From assembly GCF_035046485.1 (NCBI RefSeq), contig NC_085136.1:157902754-157966753 (forward strand): a stretch of DNA of 64,000 bases, read 5' to 3'. Below are positions 44,075-57,060 of the stretch, one piece after another. This DNA is from Aedes albopictus (Eukaryota > Arthropoda > Insecta > Diptera > Culicidae). Position numbers and translations under genes: made by a program. Numbering within the stretch: the stretch's first letter is position 1; the number at the start of each line of letters is the position of its first letter. The notes below the pieces were generated by a model. The model was not told the DNA's origin, searched no databases, and was given only the letters and a program-made list of their open reading frames with translations.

Positions 44075-44472
44075 CTAAAAACCAAATAATCGTTCATAAC
44101 AACTGAACAGCCGTTTCTAATCTAATTGTTTCCAAGCTATCTCATTTGATAGTGTTCTGTTATCTCATGCCAGACTAGATAGTCATGCATATCCTGTTTG
44201 ACAGATAAACTACGACTAGTTATGCCAACTCCAACTGACTAAGCGAATCTCCACACACGATTGAAACCCAAATACAACTCAAAACAATGTGAACGTTACT
44301 TCAGAATATGGGTGAGTTCTTTCGAAATAAAATAAACCGATATTTATAAGCAACTCATTTATTCAAACAATTCATTTTAGTTCATACAGAATCCATGTTA
44401 AGTTCAACTATCAGATGAAATAGCTTTGAAATCATATTATGTTTATTCTACTTCAAGATTATCTTCCATTAC
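44075..44472 (-). other. 398-nt intron-like interval between gag and protease of Gypsy A
   Basis: Donor GAAAAG|GTAATGG and acceptor GGTTTTTAG|GTAC flank AT-rich non-coding sequence with stops. Both flanks are phase 0. Some of the interval may be a later insertion. Confidence 0.55.
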
Positions 44473-45640
44473 CTTTTCTTCAACTTCTTCGCCGTTTTGT
44501 TTGATTGCCGCAATTTTTGGTCTTGGCTCGCCCTCTCCTTGCTCGATAGCCGCACGCTTTTATCCTACTCCAAACTTCGGCACGTTCGAGCAACTGCGGG
44601 CTAGGTGCCCACGACGCTTACAGTTGTGGCATACCTTGTCAAGATTAGGGCATGCTGAAGGTTCGTGGTACATGCTAGCGCACCGTCAGCAAGCGTTCCG
44701 AGACGATCCTTGTGATTGCGCGTGTCCTCGACGGAATGTTCCTCTGCTTCGCTGAATACCTCTGAACTTGGATCCAAAGCCACGTCGACTTGACGTTCCT
44801 GGTTCAGAATGTTCCCTTACAGCAGCGATTGGCGCACAACTCTGCCGGTTTAGCTTCTGATATTCCTCCTCGTTAAAGATTTCCATTTCTCGATCACTAA
44901 CCATTGCGATGAGGCTGTTTATATCGCCTTGGTTCACCCAGTTTCGATGGGCCAGCACACGAACGCGGCTGTCGGTAGTTCCTTTAACGATGGTACGAAC
45001 TATGGCCTCCATTTCTTCATCGTTCTTGTAGCCACACAACTTTGCAGCTGCTCCAACTCTTCTTACAAAAGAGACGCTGGCTTCACCGCTGCGCTGCGCT
45101 GTATTCATCAGTTTGCTCCGTTGTCCGATAATGTAGGTTCGGGATCCAAAGTAATGGTCCAGTCGAGCGATAGCGTTTGAGAACGGCCGACTCTGTTCAT
45201 CCGGCATGTCCGCAGTGGAAGACGTCCCTTGCATCACCTCGAGAAGTTTTGGGCCAGCCTTGATCCTGAATTTATCCATCTTCGCACGCTCGTCTGTCGC
45301 TTGTACTAGATTGAAGGACGCATTCACGATTTCCTTCCAATGCTCGTACGCCTTCTTGTCCACGTCCGCTTCACCATCCGATGGCTTACACTCAGGGATG
45401 TTTAAGGAACCAAGTGACATATTGCTCATGGTGGCCAGCAAAGATTCGTTTCCGACCGATGCCGACTGGTGAACGTCGGTATCCGATCCGGATCTGAAGT
45501 TTACCGCATCGTTATCTGCAGTACTCGCCTCTGAACCTTGTAGCAATTGCTCTTTCTCGAGCCGTACGGAAGCCAGTTCAGACTTAATGGCAGCCAATTC
45601 TTCCAAGAGCATCTTTCTTGTGACCTTCGTTTTCGATTTC
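44473..45640 (-). pseudogene. Gypsy A gag
   Basis: From a likely start at 45619 (MLLEELAAIKSELASVR) it begins with a short coiled coil. It then has a capsid region (KKAYEHWKEIVNASFNLVQA, DKFRIKAGPKLLEVM, FSNAIARLDHYFGSRTYIIG, SFVRRVGAAAKLCGY) and an Arg/Gly-rich tract (GTSSRRGFGSKFRG). A zinc knuckle of CHNCKRRGHLARSC form follows after one stop near 44686. About 390 codons in all. Gag would package the RNA. The stop inside the nucleocapsid marks decay. Confidence 0.85.
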
Positions 45641-45808
45641 CTGTGAATTCGAAATAGAAAGATTTGTTCAGTCACTTTGCCTCGCCTATCAGAGCACTCA
45701 TGCTTGTTGCAAAGGATACTCTGTCTCGACTACCAGAGTTCCAACACAAAATAAAGGAATCTGCCTCGACTACAGATCCTCTTTTTTCTTTTTTTTTCGT
45801 ATACTTAC
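45641..45808 (-). other. 5' intron-like interval of Gypsy A leader
   Basis: Donor CCTCG|GTAAGTATAC and acceptor CGAATTCACAG|GAAATCG, 168 nt. The short frame upstream (ATG at 45905) does not join gag in phase, so the exon before it is best read as leader. Confidence 0.45.
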
Positions 45809-46118
45809 CGAGGGGGAGATTGCTACCGCTTGCGCCATTGTCGAAATTTTCGGTTGGATTCCTCAGCCGTGGCGGTAGTACGGCTTTTTGTCCGCTGTCT
45901 TCCATGCCGATCTGATTGATTGGCGGGATTGATTTGGGAACTGCGTAGAAAATTGTTTCCCAATAACTCTTGTGGATGATGGAATATTTCTGAATAACTC
46001 AAGGAAAATTTCTGATAACTTTAGACGATGTGTTCGTTTCGCCGTCCGATACCTTGGTTGCACTGGGAAATGCCTTCGTACCGACGTCCGTTGGCAGAAT
46101 GAGTCACTCCGCTGTGAC
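45809..46118 (-). other. Gypsy A leader exon, proximal part
   Basis: GC-richer sequence with a small frame MEDSGQKAVLPPRLRNPTEN starting at 45905. Its distal end (46030-46118) belongs to the tandem repeat that continues at 60879 on the other side of the BEL insertion. Confidence 0.5.
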
Positions 46119-46793
46119 TGTTGACTCACCGGTCAACTATCAAGAGTAGTGAAAGGAGGGCACGAGATTCCGATTTCTTAATATTTATTAGGCACATTAA
46201 AAAATTCCTGAAATTCAACCTCATTAGTCACAATTCAATTGGGGCCACACTCAACTTACGTTTAGTTCTTTCGTGCTCTAATTCCTCCTATCTTCGTCCC
46301 TTTATGATGTATGGTTCCAAACTTCTAGCGGCAAATCTGTTTCTACTGCATGTAGATAAATTAGGGTCTTAATTCAACTATGATTATCTGATCAAACTTA
46401 CGATAATATGTTTCTATAAACGATCTCCAACGCAGTTCAGTTACGGTTAGCGAATACGCCGAAGTCTAGTACAGCTTATCTTTAAAGGAATTCATTTATT
46501 GTTAAAGATGATAACTTGAAGTGTTAGCTGTTAGATTACCTCGTTTCACTAATTACTTGCAAAACAATTATAACTATAACGAGTAACTGCAAAAATTCTA
46601 TAATAACAATTCGAGAACCACACCGCAATTTTGCCTAATCATTCTCCTGACCATCTCATGTTTGACGTCCCAGCATTTGACAAGTTGCTCTGTCATATTG
46701 AGTGTTCTACCTACATCTATCGAGTTCTGTCGGGATCATGGTACCTCAATGAAGATCGTCCTAATAAGGCGCGTCGACCGAGGGGTCGCAACA
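46119..46793 (-). repeat. BEL 3' LTR
   Basis: 675 bp, minus strand TGTTGCGACCCCTCGG to GGTGAGTCAACA. It is directly preceded by the polypurine tract GGGGGGGAG at 46794-46802. The pol frame ends inside it (stop at 46761). Confidence 0.9.
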
Positions 46794-49597
46794 CTCCCCC
46801 CCAGGTACGCCAGGGTCCTGGTTTACCAATTCTTCGCGGCGAACATCCAGTACGGCGATCTTCGTTGCGGGTCGCTCGTATATTCCAGTCACAGTTTGTA
46901 CCGTGGCTGATCTCACTTGTCCGTCCTTTGCACGATTGACAGAAATCACCCTACCTTTAGGCCAGCAATTTCTGGGAAGATCTGGGTCGACGACTAGTAC
47001 GATGTCGTTCACTTCTATAGGTTTGACCTTAGAGTACCATTTCGTGCGTTTAGTCAGCTCTGGCATATAATCACGAAGCCAACGTTTCCAAAATAAATCC
47101 GCTTCTCTTTGTGACGCACGCCAAGATCGTCGCAAAACTAAGGCCCTATCGTCCAAACGTGTAGCGGGTTTAAGTCCACTAGATGAACCCAGAATGAAAT
47201 GATTCGGTGTTAACACCGGAGCTTCAGGATCGTCTACCGGAACATGAGTTAATGGACGTGAGTTTACAAGGTTTTCCATTTCAGCTAGGGTATTCCGCAG
47301 GACTTCATCCGTCGGATGTCGTGTTGGAAGCATTGCTTGTAGGTTGACCTTGACCGTCTGGACGAGGCGCTCCCACGCACCGCCCATGTGCGGGGAAGCG
47401 GGTGGAAGGAATGTCCATTGAGTGTTGTGGCTGACAATTTCCTGAATCACCTTCTGTTGATCCATCTCTCTCAGTGATTCGCTCAGTTCTTTACTGGTCG
47501 CAATAAAATTAGTTCCTCGATCACTGTATATTTGTATTGGAACCCCCCGCCTTGCCATAAACGTCCGCAATGCCATAATGCAAGAATCTGCACTTAACGA
47601 ATGAGCAACTTCTAAATGCACCGCCCTAATGGTCAAACAGGTTATTAGGACTCCCCAACGTTTCTCGTTCCTACGCCCCACCGCCACAGTCATTGGTCCA
47701 AAATAATCGACCCCGACAAACGAAAAAGGTCTGGTGTAAACAGCCAATCTGGCACTTGGAAGATCTGCCATAGGAGGAGGCTTGGGTACTGCTCGTTGGT
47801 TCTTACACGTTTGACATTCTGTTTTCACTTTTCCCAGCAATCTTCGTAATTTTGGAATTCGAAATACTTGCCGCAGCTCGTTCAAAAAAGTCTCCTGATT
47901 GTGGTGATGATATCGCTGGTGGTAGTCCTGTACGATGAGCTTCGATAAGTAATGGTCCTTGGGAAGTATCACGGGATTCATGGCATCGGTGCTAGCATAT
48001 TCACATGCGCTGATGCGGCCATGCATTCGCATTACTTGCATTCCGTCCAAAAATGGATTCATGGTGAAAACTGGACTTGATTTTGGTATCTCTTTGTGTG
48101 TTTCTGGGTTGGATAGAACACCAACTTCTTCTGCGAATGACGTACTTTGAGCTTGGCGGTAAAGTACAGCTGCAGCATGCACGAGTTCGTCTTTTGAAAA
48201 TGGTCCTGTAAGGCGCTCGTCACACGGCCATGTATCTGTTGATTGCCATAAGAATTCAGGCCCCCTGAACCACCGGCTATGGCAGCTAATATCTAGGGCT
48301 CGTTTCAGCTTGGTTGCTTCATCAGCTACATTGTCTTTAGTACTAACCCACTTCCAGTCGTCGATAGCCGTCGTATCCAATATTTCGCTCACTCGCCAGG
48401 CCACGTATGGCGTATATTGGCGGTGGTCTGAGCGCAACCAACAAAGGACGTCTCGCGCATCGGTTAAAAAAAATCTCTCGCTGATATCGAAAGACAGTGC
48501 CTCAGAAATTGTGTTGGCGAGCCTGGTGCCAAGAACTGCGCTCTGTAGCTCCAGTCTTGGGATAGAGATGAATTGCAAGGGTGCTACTCGTGATTTAGCA
48601 CCGGCGATCGCGCACTCCACCGTACTACCTTGTTGAAATCGAAGGTATACAACCGCCGCGTATCCTAACTCGCTAGCATCTACAAATGTATGTAGCTGAA
48701 TCTTCGTATCGGAACTGATTGTTGTCAAGGCACGGTAACAACGGGGAATGCTGATATCTTGTAGTTTTGGAATAATGCGCAACCATTGCTTCCATTTGGT
48801 ATGCAGACTGTCTGGTATTTGATCATCCCAATCTATGCCGGAACGCCAAATCTCCTGGAAAAGTATTTTGAGGAACACAAGTACGCTGGAGAGTAGGCCC
48901 AAAGGATCAAAAACGGACATAAGCGTCCGCAGAACCTGCCGCTTGGTTGGCTTTTGTTCTCCACTCAAAAGTTCATAATCGTACTTTGGCGAAAGTTTGT
49001 AGGTGAAACTGTCTGTGCCCGTGCACCACCACATGCCGAGGACTTTTTCCACAGTAGATTCCGATCCAACGTGAAGACTTTTGAGGTCTGTCTTTTCCTG
49101 ATGAAGAGCTTGAAGAACAGAGACGGAATTTGAAGTCCAATTACGAATTTCGAAGCCAGCTTGAGCATGAACGTATCGGACCTCTTGTGCTACGTGAATG
49201 GCTTCTTCTTCGCTTTCTACGCTGAGCAGCATGTCGTCCACATAATGTTGTTTGGTGATCGCTTCGGCTGCCCTCGGGAATTGTTCAACGTATTTGCTTG
49301 CATTCAATTTTTTTATAAACTGTGCACAGCTTGGAGAACAGCTTGCGCCGAACGTCATAACCTGCGACACGTATGTAGACGGCATATCATCTTCAGGATC
49401 ATCTTTCCACAAAAACAGTTGACAATTCTGATCTTCTTTTGCGACTCTAACCTGGAGAAACATTTCCCTAATGTCCCCGCTGATTCCGATTCTATTTTCC
49501 CGAAACCTGTACAGAACATTGTTGAGGGGGACTAGCTGATCGGGACCCTTGATCAGCATTGAATTCAGCGATACGCTCCCGGTCTTTGCCGCGCAAT
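46761..49597 (-). pseudogene. BEL pol: RT, RNase H, integrase
   Basis: The open frame begins in the RT fingers (PDQLVPLNNVLYRF) and has IGISGDIREMFLQVRV with the first catalytic Asp, QHYVDDMLLSVES with the catalytic YVDD, and PTKRQVLRTLMSVFDPLGL, the Pao/A17-linked region. RNase H strands follow (LHTFVDASELGYAAVVYLR). The integrase has an H-H-C-C finger (HHHNQ...CQTCKN) and VDYFGPM, YSDRGTNF and GGAWERLV blocks holding D, D and E. The C-terminal domain ends with WPKGRVISVNRAKDGQVRSA. About 930 codons without a stop. It is separated from the upstream frame by an 8-nt insertion at 49602-49609. Confidence 0.93.
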
Positions 49598-51491
49598 CCC
49601 ATGTGTGCAGACAATACGCAACTTTCCTGGTTTATTTGCGTTAAACACTGGAAATATTGGAATATAGCAGAAACGATGTGTCTGCTCCGGAAGTTCTGCT
49701 TCTGATAGTTTTCGTACGTAACCCTTGGCTTTGTAATCTTCGATTCTTTCTCTCAGTGCTGTCGCTAGTGTGGGATCTTTGTTCATTCTAGATTCCAAGC
49801 AATGAAATCGACGCAAAGCTACAGGTTTACTGTTTGGTAGCCGAAAATCGTCGTATTTCCATAGCAAACGGGTTTCATAATGTCCGTCGTCTGTCTGAAC
49901 TACTTTGTTCAAAATTTCTAGAGCTCTCTGGTCTTCTCGGGATAGCAGTGGTTTATCAGGTTTCGTGACACCAAGTCCTTCTAGCGAAAGATAGTCTTTC
50001 AGCGCATGCTCCAAGAAAATATCTTCCTTTTCGCGGCAAGGGCAGACCTGAATACCGTGATAAGCAAGAAGCAGATCATCCTCGTCAGACCCTCCATGGA
50101 AAACCCATCCCAACCGAGTTTTTGTTGCAATGGGTTCATTTATCTTCCCCTCTCGTCCTTTCAAAGGATAACTGAGATTGGCATTCTTAATTCCTATCAG
50201 TAAACGAGGTTGCGCGTTCTGATAAGATTCGATTGGAATTCCACGTAAATGTTCATACTGATTAGCTAGTTCTCGGGCGTCAACAGATTGATGGAAGAGA
50301 TCTAAAGCGGAAACCGTATGAACCCCTTGGAGCCAATACTTCCTCTGATTTGTCCAAGTTCCGGAGATTTGCACGTTCAGTTTGGTTGACTCGTTTTCTA
50401 GACGACCCATGTTTCCTGTCCACTTGAGACAAAGTGGTTCACGCTTTCCTTCGATCTCCAAATCGTTTGCAAGCGTCGCATCCATCAAGGTGTAAGAGGA
50501 TCCGTCGTCCAGGAAGGCAAACGTTCTTATGCTTTTCTGAGGACCATACAGAATAACAGGGATGACTCTGAACAAGGTTTTGTTGCTGATCTGATGATGG
50601 ATGTTGCATTCACTGGCTGAGGGTTTTTGGTTATCAGGCTTGTGAAGATCGCCAGACGCGTTAGATTTGGCCTCGGATGTAACAGTAGCGGCTGCATCTC
50701 GTTGGTTGTTGTGGAATAACTGATGATGTTTATATTCGCATCCGTTCTTGCCACAGACTTTCTGTGATTTGCAGGTTCCCTTGTGATTCTTAAGACATTT
50801 TCGGCACAGCCCAAACTCCTTTACAACCGCCCATTTTGCGTTATATCCCAATTCGTCAAACCGCTGGCATTTGTCGACACTAGGGCAATTGCTTTTGCAT
50901 ACGATGCATGTTTCGTCTGTGGGTTTAGGCTGGACTTGTATGCCTGGGTTTTGCTTCCTCGGTTCGCTATCTACGTTCTCGGCATGTGCATTGAGGAACA
51001 CTTGATTGTTCTTAGCTGCTCGCTGGCCTTTCGTATCGGCGGGTAATCCAGCGAGCGGGCAAATGTCTTCTGCAAGCTCATACAACCAGCTAGAAAAGAT
51101 GGACAGATTTACAGTGGAGAAATTACGTCTATATCTGGCCCAATCTAGTTTGATAGCCGCTGGTAGCTTATCAACAAGTTCGCGAAGAAGTGCTACGTTG
51201 TAAGAGTATTCTTCCAGCTGACACGCTTCGATCGTTGCACATAAATTCTGGACGGCAAGAGCAAATTCAATTATCGTATCTAGTTTGTCTGCCTTTGGAG
51301 CCGGAGTTGAGCTGATTTTGGCCATCAAATTGTGCACGATAATCTCTGGGTTTCCGAAGCGCATCTTCAACGTCGAGATTATTTGAGTGACGTTCATCGG
51401 GTGCATTAGCATACACTTGACGGCTTCGAAGGCTTTCCCAGTGAGACATTTCTAAAGACGTACGAGATTTTCATCCGCTGTATATCCACAC
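49565..51491 (-). pseudogene. BEL gag C-terminus, zinc knuckles, protease, RT start
   Basis: This frame follows on from the gag part at 58.0-59.0 kb across the 6.5-kb insertion. It has the DUF1759-like region (MLMHPMNVTQIISTLKMRFG, VALLRELVDKLPAAIK), a cysteine-rich knuckle region (CIVCKSNCPSVDKCQ ... CRKCLKNHKGTCKSQ), an aspartic protease with FAFLDDGSSYTLMD, and the first RT blocks (LLWKYDDFRLPNSKP, HRFCYIPIFPVF, GKLRIVC). It ends in a frameshift at the 8-nt insertion. About 640 codons. Confidence 0.9.
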
Positions 51492-51699
51492 ATGTTGGCA
51501 TTGGCGTAACTAGGATTTTTTCCTGGAGGGGGCCCAGGGGGGGCCTGATCTGAGATGAATTTTGAGCGGGATGGGCGCCCGATATGTGAATATGCAAATC
51601 AGTATTGTAGTTTTGAGTAATCAAATTGACTGTTTCAGATTTGTTCATAGTTTTGTAAACTATATGAGTACGAACAATTCCTCCAAGATTTTTTTCCAT

Positions 51700-52075
51700 A
51701 GCTTAATTCAGTGATTCCATCTTGGCTTCTTCCAGAAATTCAATCAAGAATTCATCTAGGGATTCCACTAGACATTTTTTCGGGGATTTGTCCTGGGATA
51801 TCTTTAGAGGTTCCTCCAGTAATTGTTCCAGTGATTTTTTCAAAGTTTCCTTCAGGAATTTCTCCAGAGATCCTTTAGGGTATTTCTGCAGGTATTCAGA
51901 GATTTCTACAAGGATATCTCCATATATGCCTTCCAAAATTCCACTAGAGATTGCTCCAATAATTACATCTGGAATGATTCGAAGTATTTCTGCAGGAATG
52001 TATTCCAGAAATTCTTTTAGAAAATTTTACTTAGAGATTCTTATAAAACACTCCAAGAATTGCTTGAAAAAATTG
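51700..52075. repeat. Minisatellite, 12-bp period, left block
   Basis: Diverged TTCCTCCAGGAATTTC-type units. The Ser/Arg/Asn- and Lys/Glu/Leu-rich frames on each strand are products of the period, not genes. Confidence 0.8.
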
Positions 52076-52100
52076 TACAAAAAACCTTTAGGGATCCTAG

Positions 52101-52278
52101 TTTTTTTTTATCTGTATTAACGAGATTTTTAGCCCTAGGCTAGTTCATCTCGGGACCCAAGCTTTACTTCCCTTCTGAAGGAAGAACTCACATTTTGCGA
52201 GTTTGTCGGGAGTGGGATTCGATCCCAGGTCCTCGGCGTGATAGTCAAGTTTTCTTAATCCCACCAGGTCTGCTCCAC
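52101..52278 (-). mobile_element. tRNA-derived SINE with 12-bp duplication
   Basis: TAGGGATCCTAG flanks both sides (52089-52100, 52279-52290). The minus-strand head has B box GGGATCGAATCCC. The far end carries the AGCCTAGGGCTAAAAATCTC block and a poly-A, which also occurs as fragments at 4.3 and 56.1 kb. It split a minisatellite array, so it came later. Confidence 0.85.
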
Positions 52279-52290
52279 TAGGGATCCTAG

Positions 52291-55200
52291 TATTCCTTCA
52301 ACAATTACTGCAGACATTGATTTCTTCATTTTTTTTTATCCACGAATATTCCTACAAAAATTCTTCCAGGTATTCGCTAAGAAAGCTCTCCTGAGATTCC
52401 ATAAAGAGTTCCTAATGGGCTTGCTTCCGGGATTCCTCATCGGGTTTCTTCAGAAATTACTTCAAGAGTTCCTTCAGTGATTCACCGGAACTTTTCTCTG
52501 TTATTCTTACAAAAACGAATTCCGAGATTATTTTAAACATTTCTAGAAGAACTCTTATTGGGATTCCTTCAGAAACTCCCGCAAGAATTAATCTAGCAGT
52601 TAAGGATTTCCTCAGGAATTTCAGCGGTTTCTTCAGTATTTCCCCTGAGAATTCTTCAGAAAATCCTCCTGGAATTCCCTCAGAAATCGAACTTTGTATT
52701 TCATCAGGAATGAATCTTGAGATTCCTCCAGGAGCTCCTTCGGCAATTTCTCCCGGATTTTTTTTTTTCAAGAACTATTCCAGGTATTCCTCCTGGCATG
52801 CCTCTAGGATTTCATTCAGGCATTTCTCCAGAAACTTCTGCAAGAGTTCTACCAAGAATTTCTCCAGGTATTACCCCAGGTATTTCCTCAGGAATTACTC
52901 CAGGAATTTATTCAAGTTTTGATCCAGGAATTCTTCCATGAATTCCTCCGAAAATTCTTCCAGGAATTTCTTCTCTAGGGTTTCCTCTGCACATTCCTCC
53001 AGGATTTATTTCATGGATCCCTCCAGGAATTCCACCGATGATTCCTGCAGTAATTTCTCCAGAAAATCCTCCTGGAACTCCACCAGGAATTCCTTTCTGA
53101 ATTCCTCTAAAAATTTCTCCAGGAATTCCTTCAGAAATTTCTCCATGGATTCCTTCCAGAATTCCTCTAGAGATTCTTCCAGGAATTCATTCAGGGATTC
53201 TCAAGATATTCATTTAGGGATTCCTACTGCAGTTCTTTCATGAATAGTTCCACGGAATTTCCCCAAGATTTCCTATACAGATTTGTCCAGGAATTCCTCC
53301 TGAGGTTCTCCCAGAAATTGTTTCAGGGATTCCTCCAGGTTTTTTTTTGCAAGAATTCCCTCAGGGATTCTTCCAAGTAATTCTCTAGAAATTCCTCTAA
53401 GGATGCCTCCAGGAATTCCTCAAGAGGTTACTTAAGTATTACCCCAAGAATCCCTTCAGAAAGTCCTCCAGGAATTGATCCAGGAACTCCCATAGGAATT
53501 CCTTCAGAAATTACTACCGTAATTCCTTCAGGAATTCCTCCTGGAATTCCTCCAAAAATTCCTCTGGGAATTCCTCTGGGAATTTCTCTAGAAATTTCTC
53601 TTGGATTTTCTTCAGAAATTTCTCTTGGAGTTTCTTCAGAAATTTCTCTTGGAATTTCTTCAGAAATTTCTCTTGGAATTTCTTCAGAAATTTTTTTTGG
53701 AATTTCTTCAGAAATTCCTCCATTAACTGCTTCCAGAATTTCTCTCGAAATTCCTCCAGGAATTCATTCAAGAATTCTTCCACGGATAGTTCCAAGGAAT
53801 TTCCACAAAAATTCCCTTACAGATTAATCCAGGAATTCTTCCTGGGATTCCGCAAGGAATTTAACCAGAACTTTCCAGGCATTCCTCCTGATGTTTCTCC
53901 AGAAATTGCTTCAGGGATTCCTCCAGGGATTTTTCAAAGAATTTTCCCAGGGATTCTTCCAAGAATTTCTCTAGAAATTTCTCTAAGGATCCCTCTAGGA
54001 ACTTTTCAAGAGGTTTCTTTAGAAATTTCTCCTGGGAGTTTCTCCATGGACTCATCCCGGGATTTCTCCAGCAATTCATCTAGAGATTGCTTCGGGAGTT
54101 CTCCAAACTCCACTATATTGCTCCCGGAATTCTTCTGAAAACTCCACCAGGAACTCATCTAGAAATGTATCCAGAGATTATTCCAGGCATTAGTCCAGGA
54201 ATTTCTCCAGGGATTTTTCAAGGAAATTCCCCAGGGTTTCCTCCAGGGATTTCTTAAGGAATTTCTCGAGAGATTCCTCCAGGAACTGATACAGGGGTTA
54301 CTCCAGGCATTCCTCCAGAAGTTCCTCCAGAGATTTCTATAGGGATTCCTCCAGGCATTAATCCAGGATTCCTTCAGAAATTACTACCGCAATTTCTCCA
54401 AGAATTTATCTAGAAAATCCTCCAGGGATTCATTTAGAAATTACCCCAAGAATTCCTCCCGGAGTTTATCCAAGAAATATTCCAATAATTCTTCCTGGGA
54501 TTCCTGAATGATTTCCTCCTGAGATATCTCTAGGAATTCCTTTAAATATTTTTTCAGGAATCCTCCAGGAAATCCTCAAGGGATTCTTTTAAAAAATTTC
54601 CCACAAATTCTTTCTAGAATTTATTTCAGGATTTCATCCAGGCATTTCTCCAGGGACTCCTCCAGGAGTTCTACCACGAATTTCACCAAAAATTACCCCA
54701 GGTATTTCTTCAGGAATACTTTCGGTAATTTATTCAGGATTGGATCCAGGAATTCCTCCAGGAATTTCTTCGGAAATTCTTACAGCAATTCCTTCAGGTA
54801 TTGTTCCAGGAATTCCTCCAGAAATCCTTCCAGGGTTTCCCCCAAGAATTAATCCAGGAATTTCTTCTCCGCGGTTTCCTCTACACATTCCCCGACGAAT
54901 TATTTCATGGATTCCTCCTGAAATTCCTCCGATGATTTCTCCAGTAATTCTTCCAGAAATTCCTTCTGAAATTGCTCCTGTAAGTCCTCCAGAAATTCCT
55001 CTGGAAATTTCTCCTGGAGCTCCATTAGAAATTCCTCTAGGAATTTCTCTAGGAATTTCTCTATGAATATATTCAGAAATTTCTCCACGGATTCCTTCCA
55101 GAATTCCTCTAGAGATTCTTCCAGGAATCCATTGAAGGATTCCTCAAAGAATTGATTAAGAGATTCCTCCTGGAATTCAATAGTTCCATGGAATTTCCCC

Positions 55201-57060
55201 TAGATTTCCTATAAAGATTTGTCCAGAAATTCCTCCTGAAATTCCACCCGGAACTTCCGGAAGTTCCTCCAGGAATCCTTCCCAAGGTTCCTCCAGAAAT
55301 TTGTTTCAGGGATTTCTCCAGGGTTCTTTCCAAGGATATCTCCAGTGATTCTTTCAAGAATTTTTGAAGAAATTTCTCTAAGAAATTTTGCGGGAATTCC
55401 TTATGAGGTTTCTTCAGAAATACCCCAGGAATTCCTTCAGAAAGTCCTTCAGGAATTCATATAGGAATTCCTTCAGGAATTCCTCTGGGAATTCCTCAGA
55501 AATTACTACCGCAGTGTCTCCAGGGGCTCCTCAAGAAATTCCACCAAGATTTACCGTAGGTATTTCTTCAGAAATTCCTACAGGAATTTCTTCACAGATT
55601 GATCAAGGAATCCCTCCAGGAATTTCTTCGGAAATTCCTACAGCATTCCTCCAGAAATTTCTGCAGGAAATCCTTTAGAGATTGCTTCCGATATTCTTTC
55701 AGGAGATTCTTCAGGAAATTCTATAGGAATTTTTCCAAGGGATTCCTCCGGAAATTCTTTCAGGTTTCTTCGAGGAATTATTCCATGAATTTCAACTCCA
55801 GGGATTCCTCTAGAAATCCGTCCAGGAGTTATTTCACGGGATCTTCTAGAAATTCCACCAGGAATTCCTTCAATAATATACCAGAAATTCCTGCAGGGAT
55901 TCCTCTAAGGATTCTTCCGTGAGATTCCTCCAAGAATTCCTCCTGGAATTCCTCCAGAAATTCCTCTGGGAATTCTTCTAGAGATTTATCTTGGAATTTC
56001 ATCAAAAATTTCTCTAATGCTCCAGGCATTGTTCCAGGAACTTCTCCAGGGATGCCTCCTTCAGAAATTTATCCATTAACTTTGGAGCCAAGGGCTGAAA
56101 GTCTCTTTAAAAAAGACAAATCAATCAATCAATCCATTAACTTTTCCAGGGAATCCGCCAGGAATTTGCCCAAAAAATTTTTTACGATTTTCTCCAGAAA
56201 TCCATCTTGAAATTGCTGAGAAAATTTGCTTATGATTTCACAAAAAAAAAAATGTGCCTATGATGCTTCGTTCTATGATTTTTCAAAGTAGGAGGTGTCT
56301 GTGGAAAATGTTTGATTTTCACTGGAGTTTTCCGGAAAATTAGGCAACCCTGATTTTTTTTTTCAATTTAGTTTTTCAAATATATATGATCCCTACCTAA
56401 TTTCATTAACCTTCAGAAACTTCATACCAATTTGTACGATAACAAAAAAATCCCCTAATGCTCCAGCAACTTTTCCAGAGATTCCATCCAGGAACTTTTC
56501 CAGAGATTCCGCATGGAATTTTTCCAGGAGGTTCTCCCGGATATCCTCCAGAAATACATCAAGGAACTCCTCCTGTGAATTCTTGAAAAATTCCTCTAAG
56601 GATTCCTCCAGGAATGCATCCAGAAATTCCTCCAAGGATTCATCTTAAAAATTTTCTAGTAATTTCTACAGGGATTTCTGATGCGGATTCTTCAGATTTT
56701 TTTTCCTTAAATTCCTAACATAATCCAGGGATTCCTCCAAGTATACTTTCACAAATAACTCTAGGGATTCCTGCAGGTATTGCTCCGAGAATTCTTGTAA
56801 TGATTTCTTCCGAAATTACTCTCGGGATTTTTTTTTAAATTTATTCAGCGGTTAGTTAAAAACTACAGCATTCCGTTCATAATGTTTTTCAAAGATTCAC
56901 CCCAGGGTTCTTTAGGATCACTTGTAGATTTTTTGAATAATTTGAAGGATTTCTAGAGGAATTCCTCCAGCGATTTGTATTGGAATTCTTTTAGATAATT
57001 TTAGAGGGACATAGAAGCCAAGAAATTCTCCAAGAAGTCATCCAGGCATTCTTTCACAAT
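52291..57060. repeat. Minisatellite, 12-bp period, main block
   Basis: About 4.8 kb of degenerate GGAATTCCTCCA units with irregular indels, broken at about 56070-56450 by a SINE-tail fragment and unrelated AT-rich sequence. Homogeneous patches occur (53570-53720, where a 24-bp unit with TTTCTTCAGAAATTTCTC repeats closely). Long frames such as PPGIPPEILPGFPP or EEFLEEFQEEFLEK strings are period artefacts. Confidence 0.85.

Noticed and set aside
45672..45905. 77-codon frame beginning MEDSGQ as the start of Gypsy A gag
   Set aside because: Its phase does not match the gag exon across the GTAAGT/CACAG sites; a leader exon is the simpler reading.
51703..56635. Many Glu/Leu/Phe- or Pro/Gly/Ile-rich frames
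   Set aside because: Same reason: they translate a 12-bp repeat and have no start context, domain or bias.
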